Shown here piece after piece: positions 46,316-58,066 of a stretch of 64,000 bases of DNA. The position numbers and the translations under genes are program-made. The DNA lies in the NCBI GenBank assembly GCA_022661535.1, contig JAKULF010000012.1, positions 868,001 to 932,000 of the forward strand. Reading direction: 5' to 3'. Each line of letters starts with the position of its first letter. Positions within the stretch are counted from its first letter, which is position 1. The stretch is from Eutypa lata. Lineage: Eukaryota > Ascomycota > Sordariomycetes > Xylariales > Diatrypaceae. The notes below the pieces were generated by a model. It had not been told where the DNA came from. It did not search any database and saw only the letters and a program-made list of their open reading frames with translations.

Positions 46316-47468
46316 ATGGAGCAAAAGACGCTCATAGAGTCGCTCATTGCCGTGACTCCAATGCCCAACCTAGGTTCTGATGTCTATGCAAACGAGAAGT
46401 CCGCACCTAACCAAACACCCCCAACTTAACAAAAAAAGAACAAAAAAAGGGGGGGAGAAACCAAGCTTCCCCCACAACTAACCACGAAACCACAGACCTT
46501 TCACATCGCAGCCCACGAGCCGAGCCGTGTTCGGCGGCTTGCTCCTAGCACAAGCCATATCGGCAGCCGGCGCCACAGTGAACCCCGGGTTCAACGTCTA
46601 CTCATCACAATCATCGTTCCTGCGCCCAGTAACCGCTGCCGCACCTAAGGACTCCTCCTCTCAGGGATCTCAGTCTCAAAAGGCAATCTTCTACCACGTC
46701 GAGCGCGCCTCCGACGGTCGCTCTTACGCGACCCGTGTAGTGCGCGCTACGCAAACCCCGCCCGATTCACAGAAGGACGACAATGACGATGGCGCACCTT
46801 GCGCCTACGTCGCCATCATCTCGTTCCAGCGCGAGAGTGCCACGACGACGCCCACCAGCAACACCTTGACTTATGGTGTCCCGATGCCAGCGGCGCTCGA
46901 TGGTCTCAAGCCCGACGACATCCCCGAGGACGCTAACCGGCGGCTCATCGACACTTGGGTAGGCGAAGGCACGGGCTTCAGTTTCGAGGATCCGTCTTTC
47001 GACTGGCGGCCTTTTGGGTTCGTCTTCGAGAAGGACAATCCCTGCGCGTGTCGGACGCGCGGGTTCGTGCGTGCGAGGTCGTCTTCGTCATCGTTGTCGT
47101 CGCTCCCCTTTTCAGGGGATGTGGTGGTGAACTTGGCTGCGTTGGCGTATATGTCGGATCAGTTTCTTTCGGAGGTGGCTGTTTATGCGTGTCAGGATAG
47201 AGTTCGAGGGGGTGATGGAAGTGAGGATGGGGATGGTGGACCGCTGCTGCGGAACGTGGTCATGAATGCTAGTCTTACGCATAGCATCTCTTTCCATGAT
47301 CCGGGGGTAAGAGTCGATCAGTGGTTGGTCGTGGAACGCGAGACGTCGTGGGGTGCGGATGGAAGGGTCCTCGTGCATCAGCGTGCGTGGGACTTCGGGA
47401 CGGGTCGGCTGGTTATGTCGTGTGTGCAGGAGGCTTTGATTCGGTTAAGGGGTGCTGGTAAGCTTTGA
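46316..47468 (+). CDS. Acyl-CoA thioesterase II (TesB/ACOT8 type)
   Basis: Exons 46316-46398 and 46496-47468 give 351 residues. The enzyme hydrolyses acyl-CoA to free acid and CoA, usually in peroxisomes, as a double-hotdog protein. Exon 1 gives MEQKTLIESLIAVTPMPNLG and SDVYANE; the junction makes K-PFTSQPTSRAVFGGLLLAQA, the usual (R/A)VFGG entry helix of the family. Later blocks: SSFLRPV, FYHVERASDGRSYATRVVRATQ, LAALAYMSDQFLSEV and ASLTHSISFHDPGVRVDQWLVVERETSWGADGRVLVHQRAWD, which holds the Asp, Thr/Ser and Gln-type catalytic positions of TesB. The donor (GTCCGC) is unusual but gives the only phase that works; the branch site ACTAAC is present. C-terminus RGAGKL is not a clear peroxisome signal and overlaps a GTAAGC, so the 3' end could be spliced further. 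Confidence 0.85.
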
Positions 47469-48182
47469 TATTTTGATTTTGATTTCGGCGTCTTTAGTTG
47501 CGTTTGTTTTAAGTTCATGGCCGTTTATGAAGAGTCGATATTATCATGATTATGAAGGATCAATTTCAAGTGAAGCGTATTGTTCATGTTCTCGGTAAGG
47601 GAGAATCTATACTACTGATATACTGGTGATATTTTACAGCTCTAAAAGTGAGATGGTTCTCTCTGTAATTCCATAGCGCTTAGATCGCCTCCATGGGATG
47701 ATCACTTAGATGCTTGTAGACGGTGCAATACCTAGGGGTCTCAGGAATATTTTATATTCTTGAAAAGATTGGCGTAAAATTGAAGAGCTATCTACAATTG
47801 GCGATGGCCTTCCTGGCTATTTACCACTCTAGATGAACAAGTTGTAAAGTAATATGTTTATTAAAAGGATATGACGGAGTGAGTATTTCTTTCCTGAACA
47901 GTTTCTCTCAACGAACGATGCCCTCTAACCACCGGAGAGCTAGCTCTACCCAACTATGAATCACACATGAACCCTACAACCTGGGACAGTTAGCAGGTAT
48001 GAAGCACCTGAACTTGGAAATACTAGCCATGTTACTCTCTTCCTTTACTCCCAGGAGAAGTCCCTAATATGAAGGAGTACCCCTATAAATGAAAATCACT
48101 ACTTGGAGCTTGATGATGATAGTAGGTTTAGGTTTCATGGATGCATATGACAAGCTCAACAAGAACTCAAACATGCAAGGTT
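47469..48182. other. Intergenic between convergent genes
   Basis: Shared 3' flanks of the thioesterase and the MFS transporter. No feature is seen. Confidence 0.5.
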
Positions 48183-50380
48183 TCAGACCATCCTCTCAGA
48201 AGAAGACGAATGCGGCCTGGACGTCACCACCACGGTGCTCGTGCTCGTCCCCGCACTCACGCTCACACTACCACCACTCCCACTCGTACCATCAAAAATC
48301 CTCGTGACCTTGGTCGCCTCCAGCCTATGCTCGGAGCTCAACTCCTTATCGAGCGGGAAATGCCTCACGAACAGCAAGCTCAAGACCAGCGCCACGCCAG
48401 CAACCGCGAGGTACAGGGCGAAGACGCCGCCGAAGCCGACATCGTACGCGGCGAGGACGCGGGCCTTCAGGTCCGCGCCCTCCGGCAGGCGCCGCAGCTC
48501 CTCGACGTACGCCTCGGCGTTCTCGGCGATGGCGCGGGGCAGGCCGTCCTGCTCCAGCCGCGCCGCCATGACGTTCTGGAACGCGGAGCCGCCGACCCCG
48601 ACCCCGACCGCGGCCCCCAGCTGCCGCAGGAACAGGTACGTGGCGGCGGCGGAGGCCTCGTCGCCCGGGCGGCACATGGCCTGCGTGGCGAAGTTCCCGG
48701 CGTTTAGCACCATGCCGTGGCCGAGCCCGATCAGCAGGTACGTGATGACCCACATGGCGGTCGTGACGCTGGTGAAGCGCCATGTCACGGTGAGCGCGCA
48801 GGCTACGGCGGCGATGAGCCACCCGACCTGCACGAAGCCTACGTACGATTGCAGCCGCGTTACGAGTCGGCCCGTGATGACCGCGCCGACCGTCACGGTT
48901 ACGAGCGAGGGCAGCGTGCTGAGACCGGTTGAGATGGGGCTGAAGGCTTTGAGGGTTTGGAAGTAGAAGGGGAGGTAATATAGGAGTCCCCACATCTTTA
49001 AATGTGGGAGGTGTTATGTTAGCATCTCTTTACTATTGTCTTTGTTTGGTAGGTAGGTAAGGAGAAAGAAAGGGGTTGGTTGAGTGAAAACTTAAAAAGG
49101 AGGTGGATGTAAAAGTGGGGATAGGGGATAGGGGATAGATAGGGGAACGAATAATCACTTACGAGCATCCCCTGAATAGCGGCGCAGATGTAGCTGACGA
49201 CCGAAGAGGCATTACAGAAGAGGCTTCGTTTGAACAGGGGCTCGGCGGCAAAGTATCCCTCCCACACCAGAGTCGCAGCGAGCCCTACCACCCCAACGAT
49301 CAGCGGGGTCAGCGTAGCGGCGCTGTTCCAGGGCTGCTGGACGCCCCCCCAGGTGATCGCGATCAAGAAGCTCGTAGCGGATCCCATGAACAGTACGGTG
49401 CCTAGCCAGTCCACGCGCATGAGCTTCGCCTTGAGGCTTTCGGTCCTCGGCTTCAGGGTTAGTAGGATCGGAACGGCTATTAGTCCGTAGGCACAGATGG
49501 GAAACCTGTGTGAGAGAAAAAGTTAATCGTGTAAGTAAGTAAATGGGTACTTAGTGAAGAGGGAGTGGGTGAGAGAGCAGCTTACATCATGTAGAATACC
49601 CAACGCCAGGTCGTCTTCTCTGCCACTACGCCTCCGAGGATAGGCCCGAGGCAGAGGCCTAATGCCCAGGCACCGAGTCTGTGCAGAGAAAGGATCAGTA
49701 TGTCTTAGCTAAAGAGTTTCTCTCTCTTCCGTCACTTACACGATGCCGAACCACTTCGGTCGGTGGCGCAGGGGTACGATGTCCGTCATGATCACGCCGC
49801 CGAGCACATGGATGCCGCCGCCCCCAACCCCCTGTACGCAACGGCCGACGAGCAACACACCGATGGTGTTAGCGGCGCAGCAGAGGACGGTGCCGACGGT
49901 GAACAAGACCAACGATATGGTGAGGCAGATGGGGCGGCCGAAGATATCGCTCATAGAGGCCATGACGGGCATCACGACCGCGTTGACTAGGAGGTACGAA
50001 GTGCCGACCCAGAAGGCCTGGGTGGTGTTCCCCTGGAGGCCGGTGACGATCGCCTAGGTAGTGAGTGGTGTGCTGTCAGTTACCTCCATTCCTACTCTGC
50101 TCATGTCGTTGATAGTGGTATTGGATGGCTTTGTTATTTTTAATGTGCTTACATTTAAAGACGTAGTGATGATGCTGGCGTCTAAGGCCACGAGGAGGTT
50201 TGTCACCGCAAGTGTGATTATAACGAGGACTTCGTGCCTCGAGGGCTTCCAGTCATCTTGGATGTCCTCCTGATTCGAGATCGATGCCTTCTCCGCCGAC
50301 CTTGGCGTGGTTGTTCCGGACTCTTGAGGGGTCTGCTGCCATGGCTGGGTCATAGCTCTGGGGGCTGGGGACAAAGTCAT
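48183..50380 (-). CDS. MFS drug-efflux transporter (DHA2, 14-spanner type)
   Basis: Five exons, 50380-50153, 50053-49740, 49678-49586, 49505-49163 and 48995-48183, give 596 residues. It is a proton-coupled exporter of the DHA2 family, which includes fungal toxin and drug pumps. A cytoplasmic N-terminus of about 50 residues precedes the first helix (VLVIITLAVTNLLVALDASIITTSLN, motif D1-like LDASI). Motif A appears as MSDIFGRPICLTISLVLF and motif C-like GAWALGLCLGPILGGVV is split by an intron. The C-terminal half includes YLPFYFQTLKAFSPISTGLSTLP and FVGWLIAAVACALTV, with a Ser/Gly/Thr-rich tail. Substrate is not predictable. No biosynthetic cluster lies beside it, so a general resistance role is as likely as a dedicated one. 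Confidence 0.9.
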
Positions 50381-53300
50381 TGTGTGGAAATATCCGTTAT
50401 AGCATCAATATAAACTTCAGTTCGGCGTTGGATTGGGGTTGATAGAGTAGCAAGGCTTGCTATCATTTTTTATTTGATCGACCTCGTAGAACCATACCAT
50501 TGTGTCATAGATGGAAGGGGGCGTCAGCCATTTATAGAGATCGGTGGTCATCTACGAAGCCTGCTGAAATAATAATAGATAATTACTTATATGGCCCCAA
50601 GGAATTTGATCCAGACCCCCATCTACGGAGAGTTGGGTGTGAAGTTGTCGTCACTGCATGGTGTGTCACTCGATGGAGCATCCCCTCTAAACGGAACGTA
50701 CTCCTGTGATGCCCAGTGGAATGTACACCCGGGTGATATTTGCTAGTGTCGTTATTCGTATGTATGGATATCTATACCTACACTGACCAAACATATCTTG
50801 GATCATAGATTCGTCCAGATACCTTTTCTTAGCTGTAGCTATATTGTCTTGTTGGTTTAGTTGCCACCCACCCATGGGGGCCGCACAGAGCTCTATCAAG
50901 CCCATCCATCGTCTGTAATGATGAGATGGAGTCTAATTCCGTCAGCTCGAAGCTAAAAATAGACGCACGTGGTGAAGAGGGTTTGTGTATAGACCGAATA
51001 TGGCCTTCGTCTTGTCTTCAGAACTTCGTGATCGGCCACCATACCTTCGGGTTCTCTATTATAGCAACCATGCGATTGATATCGGGATTGAGTCTCCATC
51101 GCTAGTAACCGACATGCAGCGGGTGGGTAGCAAGGGGCGCAGCCGCGATGCAATCCACCAACATCGCTTACTTTGGGGGCAGTAAATTTTGGAGAACGTC
51201 GTAACGGTGTATACGGCTGCGCGTTTAACTTGCTCTTCTATTCTAGTGCATTACGATTGGACAAGCCAGCCGCATCACACCTTATACAAGTATGCATCGT
51301 TGCTAACTAGACCGTGTATGCGAGTCTTCCCGAACTCACAGACTGCTCACTAATGCGGTATCCGCCCTCGATCCCGCCTGTCTAACTTAGGCTTTGGGGG
51401 CTTAATGTAACCAGAAGATATACCATCTGCAGAGTGCGCTTCGAAGCCCAGCCTTATGTCTGGTAAGTCAGTTACTCTTATCTTCACCTCGCCTTAACAA
51501 TAGCAACGGTTCAGAACCCTTTTGCAAAAGAGCAGAATCCGCCAACACCATCAGAACCCTAATTATTGCAGTCCAGTTTCCTAGCCACATTTTTCGTAAG
51601 CCGAGGCCGCATGCTTATGTTTTTTTTCTTTTTCTGTTTAATTTTAAACTGAAATCTAGCTCTCTGAGCGGCTAGGAACAGACGTTAGCTGCATGTCTTA
51701 AGCAACTCACAAGCATTTTTAGTTTTCGAGTTGGTAATCCTATGATAGAGGAATCGTATACAAATACACTCAGCCTCAAAGTGCCAACATGGAGTGAATC
51801 ATAAGGGCTTGGCACAGTGATAAAAGAATATAAAGACCGATCACATCAGGTTTGCTACGTAGCTGAGGGGTTTGGAATGCCACCATTGCCTCGCGTAGAC
51901 GACGTTCCAACATTAACTTTGCTCTTCTCGAAATAGATAGGTGGCTAGAACACCTGTAATAAACCCAATCTACTGCCATTCCGTTGGGAGTTCAAAAATA
52001 CAATGTTATCATCCCTTGGTAGATAATAATAAATTCGGCTATATCTGACCTATTGCAATGATAAGATTTATCTTGATTCTATACCTTTAAAATAGAAAGG
52101 ATGGTTTGTCATGTTGAACTGCTCTGCATGGGAACGCACATCTTCACTGCGCAATAATAAAAGGTTACCTTCTAATGAGCAAACACCCTTATTGCATTGA
52201 AACTGTACTTGCTCTTTAGGTTGTTGATGGAAATATATGAGTATGAATAGAGGTACTAGTGTCTAGATTAAACACCAGAGAGGCAACGTCAGATAGGGGA
52301 TAGGAGATATTCCATCTATGTGACTTTGAAACAAGCCCCTACCTGCATGTTCAAATGGCGCAACTTTCCCCAACGGACACCGATAGCCAGAACCTCATAT
52401 CTATCCCGACACCGAAAACGCCGACGACCAGAGGGTGTGGTGGTCGAGCCAGGGACCGACGACAAAAGATTAATGAAGCAATAGACTCACAGCGAATATA
52501 TCCCTCTAAGGTTTCGGTTTGGCGGTTCGATTAAAGATTCAAGGTTGAACATATTTATCTGGTACCTAGGTAGGTAGGGTTTAGCCACTTGCTAACTAAG
52601 TGAGATTGAGTTCTGCCGTCCGTTCATCTTTCCCTTCCCGCTCCCCCGGCTACATTCCATGTAGGTTGGGTCGGACCATAGAGCTAGGTGCTTGTTTTCT
52701 TTTGATACCAAAAAAAAAAAAAAAAATGCAGCGATGATGCTAGGAAGGATCGAAACCTAGATGTGTGCGAAAGTCGATATGTCAACGGAGCTCTAGACCC
52801 TGAGGGTGCTGGACATCCTTTGCTTCGAGCAATCTGAACAGTTCAGATACTAGGGCGGTAATCTCATCTCGTCTCATCTAGAGTCTACATCATGACTTCA
52901 ATCAATCAAGGAATATTGCACATAACTAAATGCTGGTAGTCATAGCTGAATGTATAATGAATTCAGTTGTGATGTGTTCAGGTTCAATTAGCTTTTATAA
53001 TCTACTCTTTAAGACCTAGGTATAAGACATCGAATGATATGATAATCGCCGTATTTTTACATGATGCCACGACCTAACAAGTATATAGGTGAGCAGATGA
53101 TACAGTACATGAAGATGGGTCCCATGGATCCCATAGATCCCTAGAGCAAACAAGTAGATAAAACAGACAGATAGATAGATAGACCAACTAACCGACCAAC
53201 CATCCACCTACTCACTAACCAACAGTAAGTACAGTATGGTCCACACAATATCATCCACCAACTCCCCATCTAACTATGCTCCCTAACATAATCAATATTA

Positions 53301-53914
53301 CCCCACTGCTGCCACCGCATCAGAATAGAAAGTTAGGTGATTAAGTAGATAGATGATTAGAATATGAGTAGGTAATAATAATGATGTTTTGTTTTTGTCT
53401 TCCTCTTCTTCTTCCCGTTCTCTTTTTCGACCGTGATCTCATATGTTCGTAATATGATGATGATAATGATGATGATGATGATGCTGCCTGCTGCTGCTGT
53501 CATTGATGATCTGTTCGATCTTGACTTAGGCATGATAACCAAACTCCCCGGTCCGCCAACCACCGTAAGCTCCTCGCTGCGTGACATAGGAAAGAATGTT
53601 AAAAAATGAAAGGGTTGATAGAACACCCAAGGTCGCCTCTCCAATAAAACAGACTGACAGGCTGACAGGTAGACCGCCTACCCGTGATATTCCAAGTTGT
53701 ATGTTGTACGTGTATGTGTGTATGCCGGTGTGTAACTAGCATGGGATAGATGAATGAATGAATGAACTGATGAAAAACGCCTGGACCGAAAATGCATATG
53801 CTCCAAAAAAAAAACGGAGTGAAAAGGAGGGAAATGAACGGATGATCCAACAGCTGAATGAGCGAAAAAGAGAGGAAGTCGAGATAGGTAAGTGTTTTTT
53901 CCCCCCTTTTTTTT
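50381..53914. other. Long gene-poor region
   Basis: About 3.5 kb with no convincing gene on either strand. Contents: a 59-codon ORF at 52355-52534 (+) in a locally GC-richer patch, with GRARDRRQKINEAIDSQR in its second half; an A17 run at 52710-52726; and the ATG microsatellite listed separately. Composition is ordinary and not RIP-like. It could hold regulatory DNA, non-coding transcripts or decayed genes. Confidence 0.4.
53454..53483. repeat. (ATG)n microsatellite
   Basis: About nine ATG units with one ATA interruption, followed by short CTG repeats. Non-coding, 3' of the RA-PH gene. Confidence 0.9.
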
Positions 53915-56900
53915 TCACACAACCTTCAGCGTCCCCGTCCGCCCAGGCACCGCATTGAACGCAGCCTCTCTCTCACGATAGTCACGGTCCTTCCTCCCCC
54001 TTTCCCTCTCCTTCTCCCTCTCCTTCTCCTTCTCCCTATCTCTATCCCTATCCCTATCCCTATCCCGCTCTCTCAACCTCCCACTATCCCTCGCGGCCCT
54101 CGCAGCAGATGGCGGCAAAGGCGGTAAAGGTGGAGCCTCTGAGCTATCACCACCTCCTCCCCCCGCACCTCTCGTCCTCAACGAAACAGGCGGCGGCGCC
54201 CCCGTCGTCTTACTCCTAGTCCGCGACAGCGGAAGCGGCGCCGAGTGCGGCAGGGTACCGCGAATCGTCGTACCGCTACTCGTGGTGCGGAGGGCGCTGC
54301 GCGGGGGCGGAGATGCGATTTTATCGACGAGATAGCCTCCTCCTACTCCACCGCCGCCGCTATTGCTACTTCCACCACTACTATGACGATGGTGGTGGCC
54401 ATGGTGGCGCTGCTGCTGCTGCTGCTGTTGTGGAAGAGAAGGCGGAAGGGGATGGCGCTGTTGTGGATGATGATGATGATGCAGCCTCGTCGGAGGCGCC
54501 GAGGAAGGCGGGGCCAGGGGCGGGGGATTTCCACTAGCTGCCGCCGCCGCCGCCGTGGATGATAAATTGGGGTTGGACCCCGAGGAAGACACGGATATCA
54601 AATCAATGATATGGTTCATGCCCTCTGGGACGACAACTCCCCGGCCGCCGGCTTTCTCGCGCCACTGCGGCGGTGGTGGTTGTTGTTCGTTACCGCTGGT
54701 ACTTCCATCTATATTTACGAGCGGCTTCGGCCGCTCTCGTCGGTTCGAATGCGACATGGCGCCGCTGGACGTGTTCATATACGGCGACGAGCGCAGGGGG
54801 TTCGGGTGCGCGACGCTTGGGCTTCCTCCTCCTCCTACTCCTCCCCCACCACTTCCACCACCAGCACCACCTGATGACGTCGGCGGGCGCGCGTGTAGGT
54901 GCTGCTGGAAGGGCAGGGATGGTGGTCGTCTTGCCGACGATTGCACGACGCCTGCTGATGTGTTGGGTCGTTGGAATTGCTGCTGGTGTCTCTGCTGCGA
55001 TTGGTGGTATTGCTGATGCTGGTGCTGGTGCTGGTGCTGGGGATGGGGATGATGTTGATGATGATGCACCACGGTGCGCTGCTTCGCCGAGTGCTCAAGC
55101 GCCGACGGAAACCAAGAGGGGGACTCGGGCTTCGAAGCTGGCGAGTCGGGCTCCCGCGAGGAGGCCGGGAGTGGTGGCGGCGGCTTGTTGAGCAGCGTGG
55201 GTCCGTCGGTGGTGAAGGGGCCATCCGACCCTGTTATTGTCGTTGTCGTCGTCGATGTCGCGTTCGTCGCAGTCGAAGACCGGCTGCGCGCCGCCGCCGC
55301 GTTGTTGCTACCGCCACTGCTGCTCCCACTGTTGTTGTTCGTGTTACTGCTGTTGTGGTTGTGGTTATTCCGCCGGCTCTCCGCGGCCTCCTGTGCCTGT
55401 CTGCGCTCCTCGTAGCCCTCGCCGAGTAAGCCGCTGCCCGTGAAGGCTGCCGAGTCGTCATTGGCAGATTTGATGGTGTCGATCAGCAGTTTCGGCTGCT
55501 GCGGTTTCTGATGGTCAGTCTTGCTTTTGGTACCGTCCTTGGCAGAGCTAGACGAAGTGGCTCGTTGTTGCTGGTGCTGCTGCTGCTTGAGGTGTGCTGG
55601 CAGACCCTTGGGCATCGTAGATACGTCGGGCACGGACGGCGTAGGCAAGAAATCCTTGCCGAATTGTGAGAGGCGCTTATCAAAGCGCTTCATATCGAGT
55701 AGGGGCTCGAACTCCCCGATCGTGTAGGGCGACTCGTCGACCGACACCTTGAGTCGATGCCCGTTAATGGATGCTACGTTGATCGACTTCTTAGGCTCAT
55801 GCGCATGCTTCCCCAAGGTGATTTGCGGTGGTTTCTCATCCACTCTCGGGATCGAGATATCTTCCCCGTCATCGTCATCATTCACTGTAGTAGTAGTAGT
55901 AGTACTAGTACTAGTAGTAGCAGTAGCAGCAGGGGCCGCTGTCGCTACTGCTGCTGTTGCTGCTGGTTTCGCCTTCGCCGATACTGTCGACTTCTTTCTA
56001 GCCTCGGGCCGGCGATCGACCAGGTACCGGCTGCGCCAGCCCTGGACGTGTTCCCGGAAGCAGCCCGCCACGCTCGGGTCCTCGGTGCAGAACAGCTGCA
56101 CGAAGTTCTCGGTGTTCATGAAAACCGTTGTCTTCTGCTGGCTCTTGACGGCGAAGCAGTACTTCTTGGGCGGCTTGAGGTGCTTCCGCATCTGCGCCTC
56201 GGTGGGCGTGTACATGTCGTAGTCGGACAAGCGGCACAGGCTCGAGGCATCCTTGTCGGCGGCCTGGACGTTCGCCTTCTTGGCACAGATGATCTGCCCG
56301 TTCTCGAGGAGCGTGACCCATCGCTTGTTCCACTTCCCCGGGCGGTTGGAGTGGTACATGTAGAGCTGGAAACCGGAGGGCGGCTGCTCCGAGGCGGGTA
56401 CAGAGGCAACGTCGAGATCCCTGTTATCGTCTTCGGGCCCCGCTACGGTTACTACTAGACAATTTTGTGAATCTTGGTCCCAAGAGTTCATGACGTCCCG
56501 GATGTGTTCATAACGACGGAGACGTCGCTCAAGGCCGAGCGGTATGTAGGATTCAACTACGACACAGGTCGAGGGGCTGATTTCGAGGTCGTACGTCATC
56601 CTTTTAGACGTCTGGGCGAGTATATCTACTGTCGTCGTTTCTGGTGTAACATCGAGATAGAATGTGTGATGTCTGCAGCGCACAGTCACAGTCTACCAAT
56701 GCATCAGCACAAACGTGTCACTAAACCACCTAGACACACAGTGCCGTATGTTCATTAATGCACTTACCCTATCCCCAGAATTGATCGCAGAGGCTGGCGC
56801 GTCGGTTTGAGGCACGATCCCCCTACCGCCAGCCTCGATTCCCGTTGGTATGGTCCTAGTAGACTCCATAGTAGCTGTCCGCTGGCTGAATTCGGATATG

Positions 56901-58066
56901 GATGCGGTAGCAGAGGAGGGTGTCGTCGGGGACAAGCCGGGCGACAAGTCATTCTTGTGCTTGCGGACCTTAGACAAGAAGGCGAACTTCTCAATTACTG
57001 GGCTCTTAGCCTTGTGAGCCTGGACCGTGGCCTGATGGCTGTTGGCTAGCTGTACCTGCAATCTCTCGAGGTCCTTCTTCTTCTGCTCGGCTAGTATGCG
57101 GTTCGTTTCTGCCTCTCTTCGCGCAGCAGCCTCGTCGTTACCCTTCGCTGTCCCCTCCTGCTCCTCCCTCAATTTGCTGCGCCGCTCGGTTAGGTCGATC
57201 ATCTTGCGCTGTCGCTGTTGATTCCCATCGCCCCCTGCTGTGCTCGGCCTGCTCTGGCTCTGGCTCTGACTTTGACTCTGCTGGTGGTTCTCCATCGTCG
57301 TCATCTCCATCCTACTACGGAGGGGAGCAATATCATGACCTCGCGAGTTGGCGTCAGAAGTATGACGAAGGGGACGTCGCCGGGGCGGCGCTGTTAGTGC
57401 AGTTGTTACTGCTGATGGAGGAGGTGGCGGTGGTGAGGGTGAGGGTGGGGAAGGGAGATCAAGGGAAACTTTAGTAGCGTCGGCATGGTGACCCTCCTCC
57501 TTTTGTTCAGTAGTCCGTATTGTACTACTACTACGGCTGCTACTAGGAACGGAAGGGTTCTTACTACTTCTACCACTGCTCCCTGACGACGTGCGTCTTA
57601 ACGCTCGTGGTATAGTTGGTACAGGGGGCAACGCCCCCCTCGGAGGATTATCGACGCATGCTGGTCGCGGTGGGTCTCCATTAAACTTTTGGACAGTTTG
57701 GGTTGCATCGCCGCTCACAGAAACGTTATTCGTCCGCCTGCGGTACCTGGACATAGACATGGATCGGGAAATAGGGTTACCCGATGTAGTAGAATGGCGT
57801 TGCTGCTGCTGACCGCTGCCTACTGAGCGGTGATGCTGCTGTTGGTCATCTTTGTCGTTGTTATTGCTGTTGATGCTACTGATACTCGTGGTATTGCCTA
57901 TCAACGATCTGCTTCCCGCGCTTGCGGTTGAAGAAACACTTCTCTCCCTTAGACTTCGGTATCTAGAATACTTGGTCGCTGTTGGTTGACTTTCCTGAGA
58001 GGAGCTCCTATCTCCAGATGCCGATGAGCCTGCCCAATTGGCCGCCGCTGCTGCCCCAGCTCCCAT
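53915..58066 (-). CDS. RA-domain and PH-domain adaptor protein
   Basis: Exons 58066-56768 and 56692-53915 (phase 0, 75-nt intron, GTAAGT donor) give 1358 residues. Layout: a long disordered Ser/Pro/Gln-rich N-terminus (1-about 310), a charged coiled coil (about 315-365, LREEQEGTAKGNDEAAARRE and on through QKKKDLERLQVQLANS), a Ras-association/ubiquitin-like domain (about 434-515, TVTVRCRHHTFYLDVTPETT), a PH domain (about 538-650, GFQLYMYHSNRPGKWNKRWV), then about 700 low-complexity residues with Gln/His, Gly and a C-terminal run of Arg-Asp then Lys-Glu repeats. RA directly followed by PH is the MRL/Grb7-type arrangement, suggesting a membrane adaptor downstream of a Ras-like GTPase, perhaps for polarity; this is inference. 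The intron rebuilds the first strand of the RA domain. Confidence 0.88.

Noticed and set aside
48141..48966. Plus-strand frames of 188 and 243 codons over the MFS transporter
   Set aside because: They are antisense shadows of a well-supported membrane protein exon.
52740..52765. CTAGG-AAGGATCGAAA-CCTAG hairpin with a B-box-like loop
   Set aside because: It makes a single stem-loop, but no tRNA cloverleaf can be built upstream.
55757..56458. 233-codon plus-strand frame over the RA-PH gene
   Set aside because: Antisense to the PH domain and linker; composition is Cys/Arg-rich shadow sequence.
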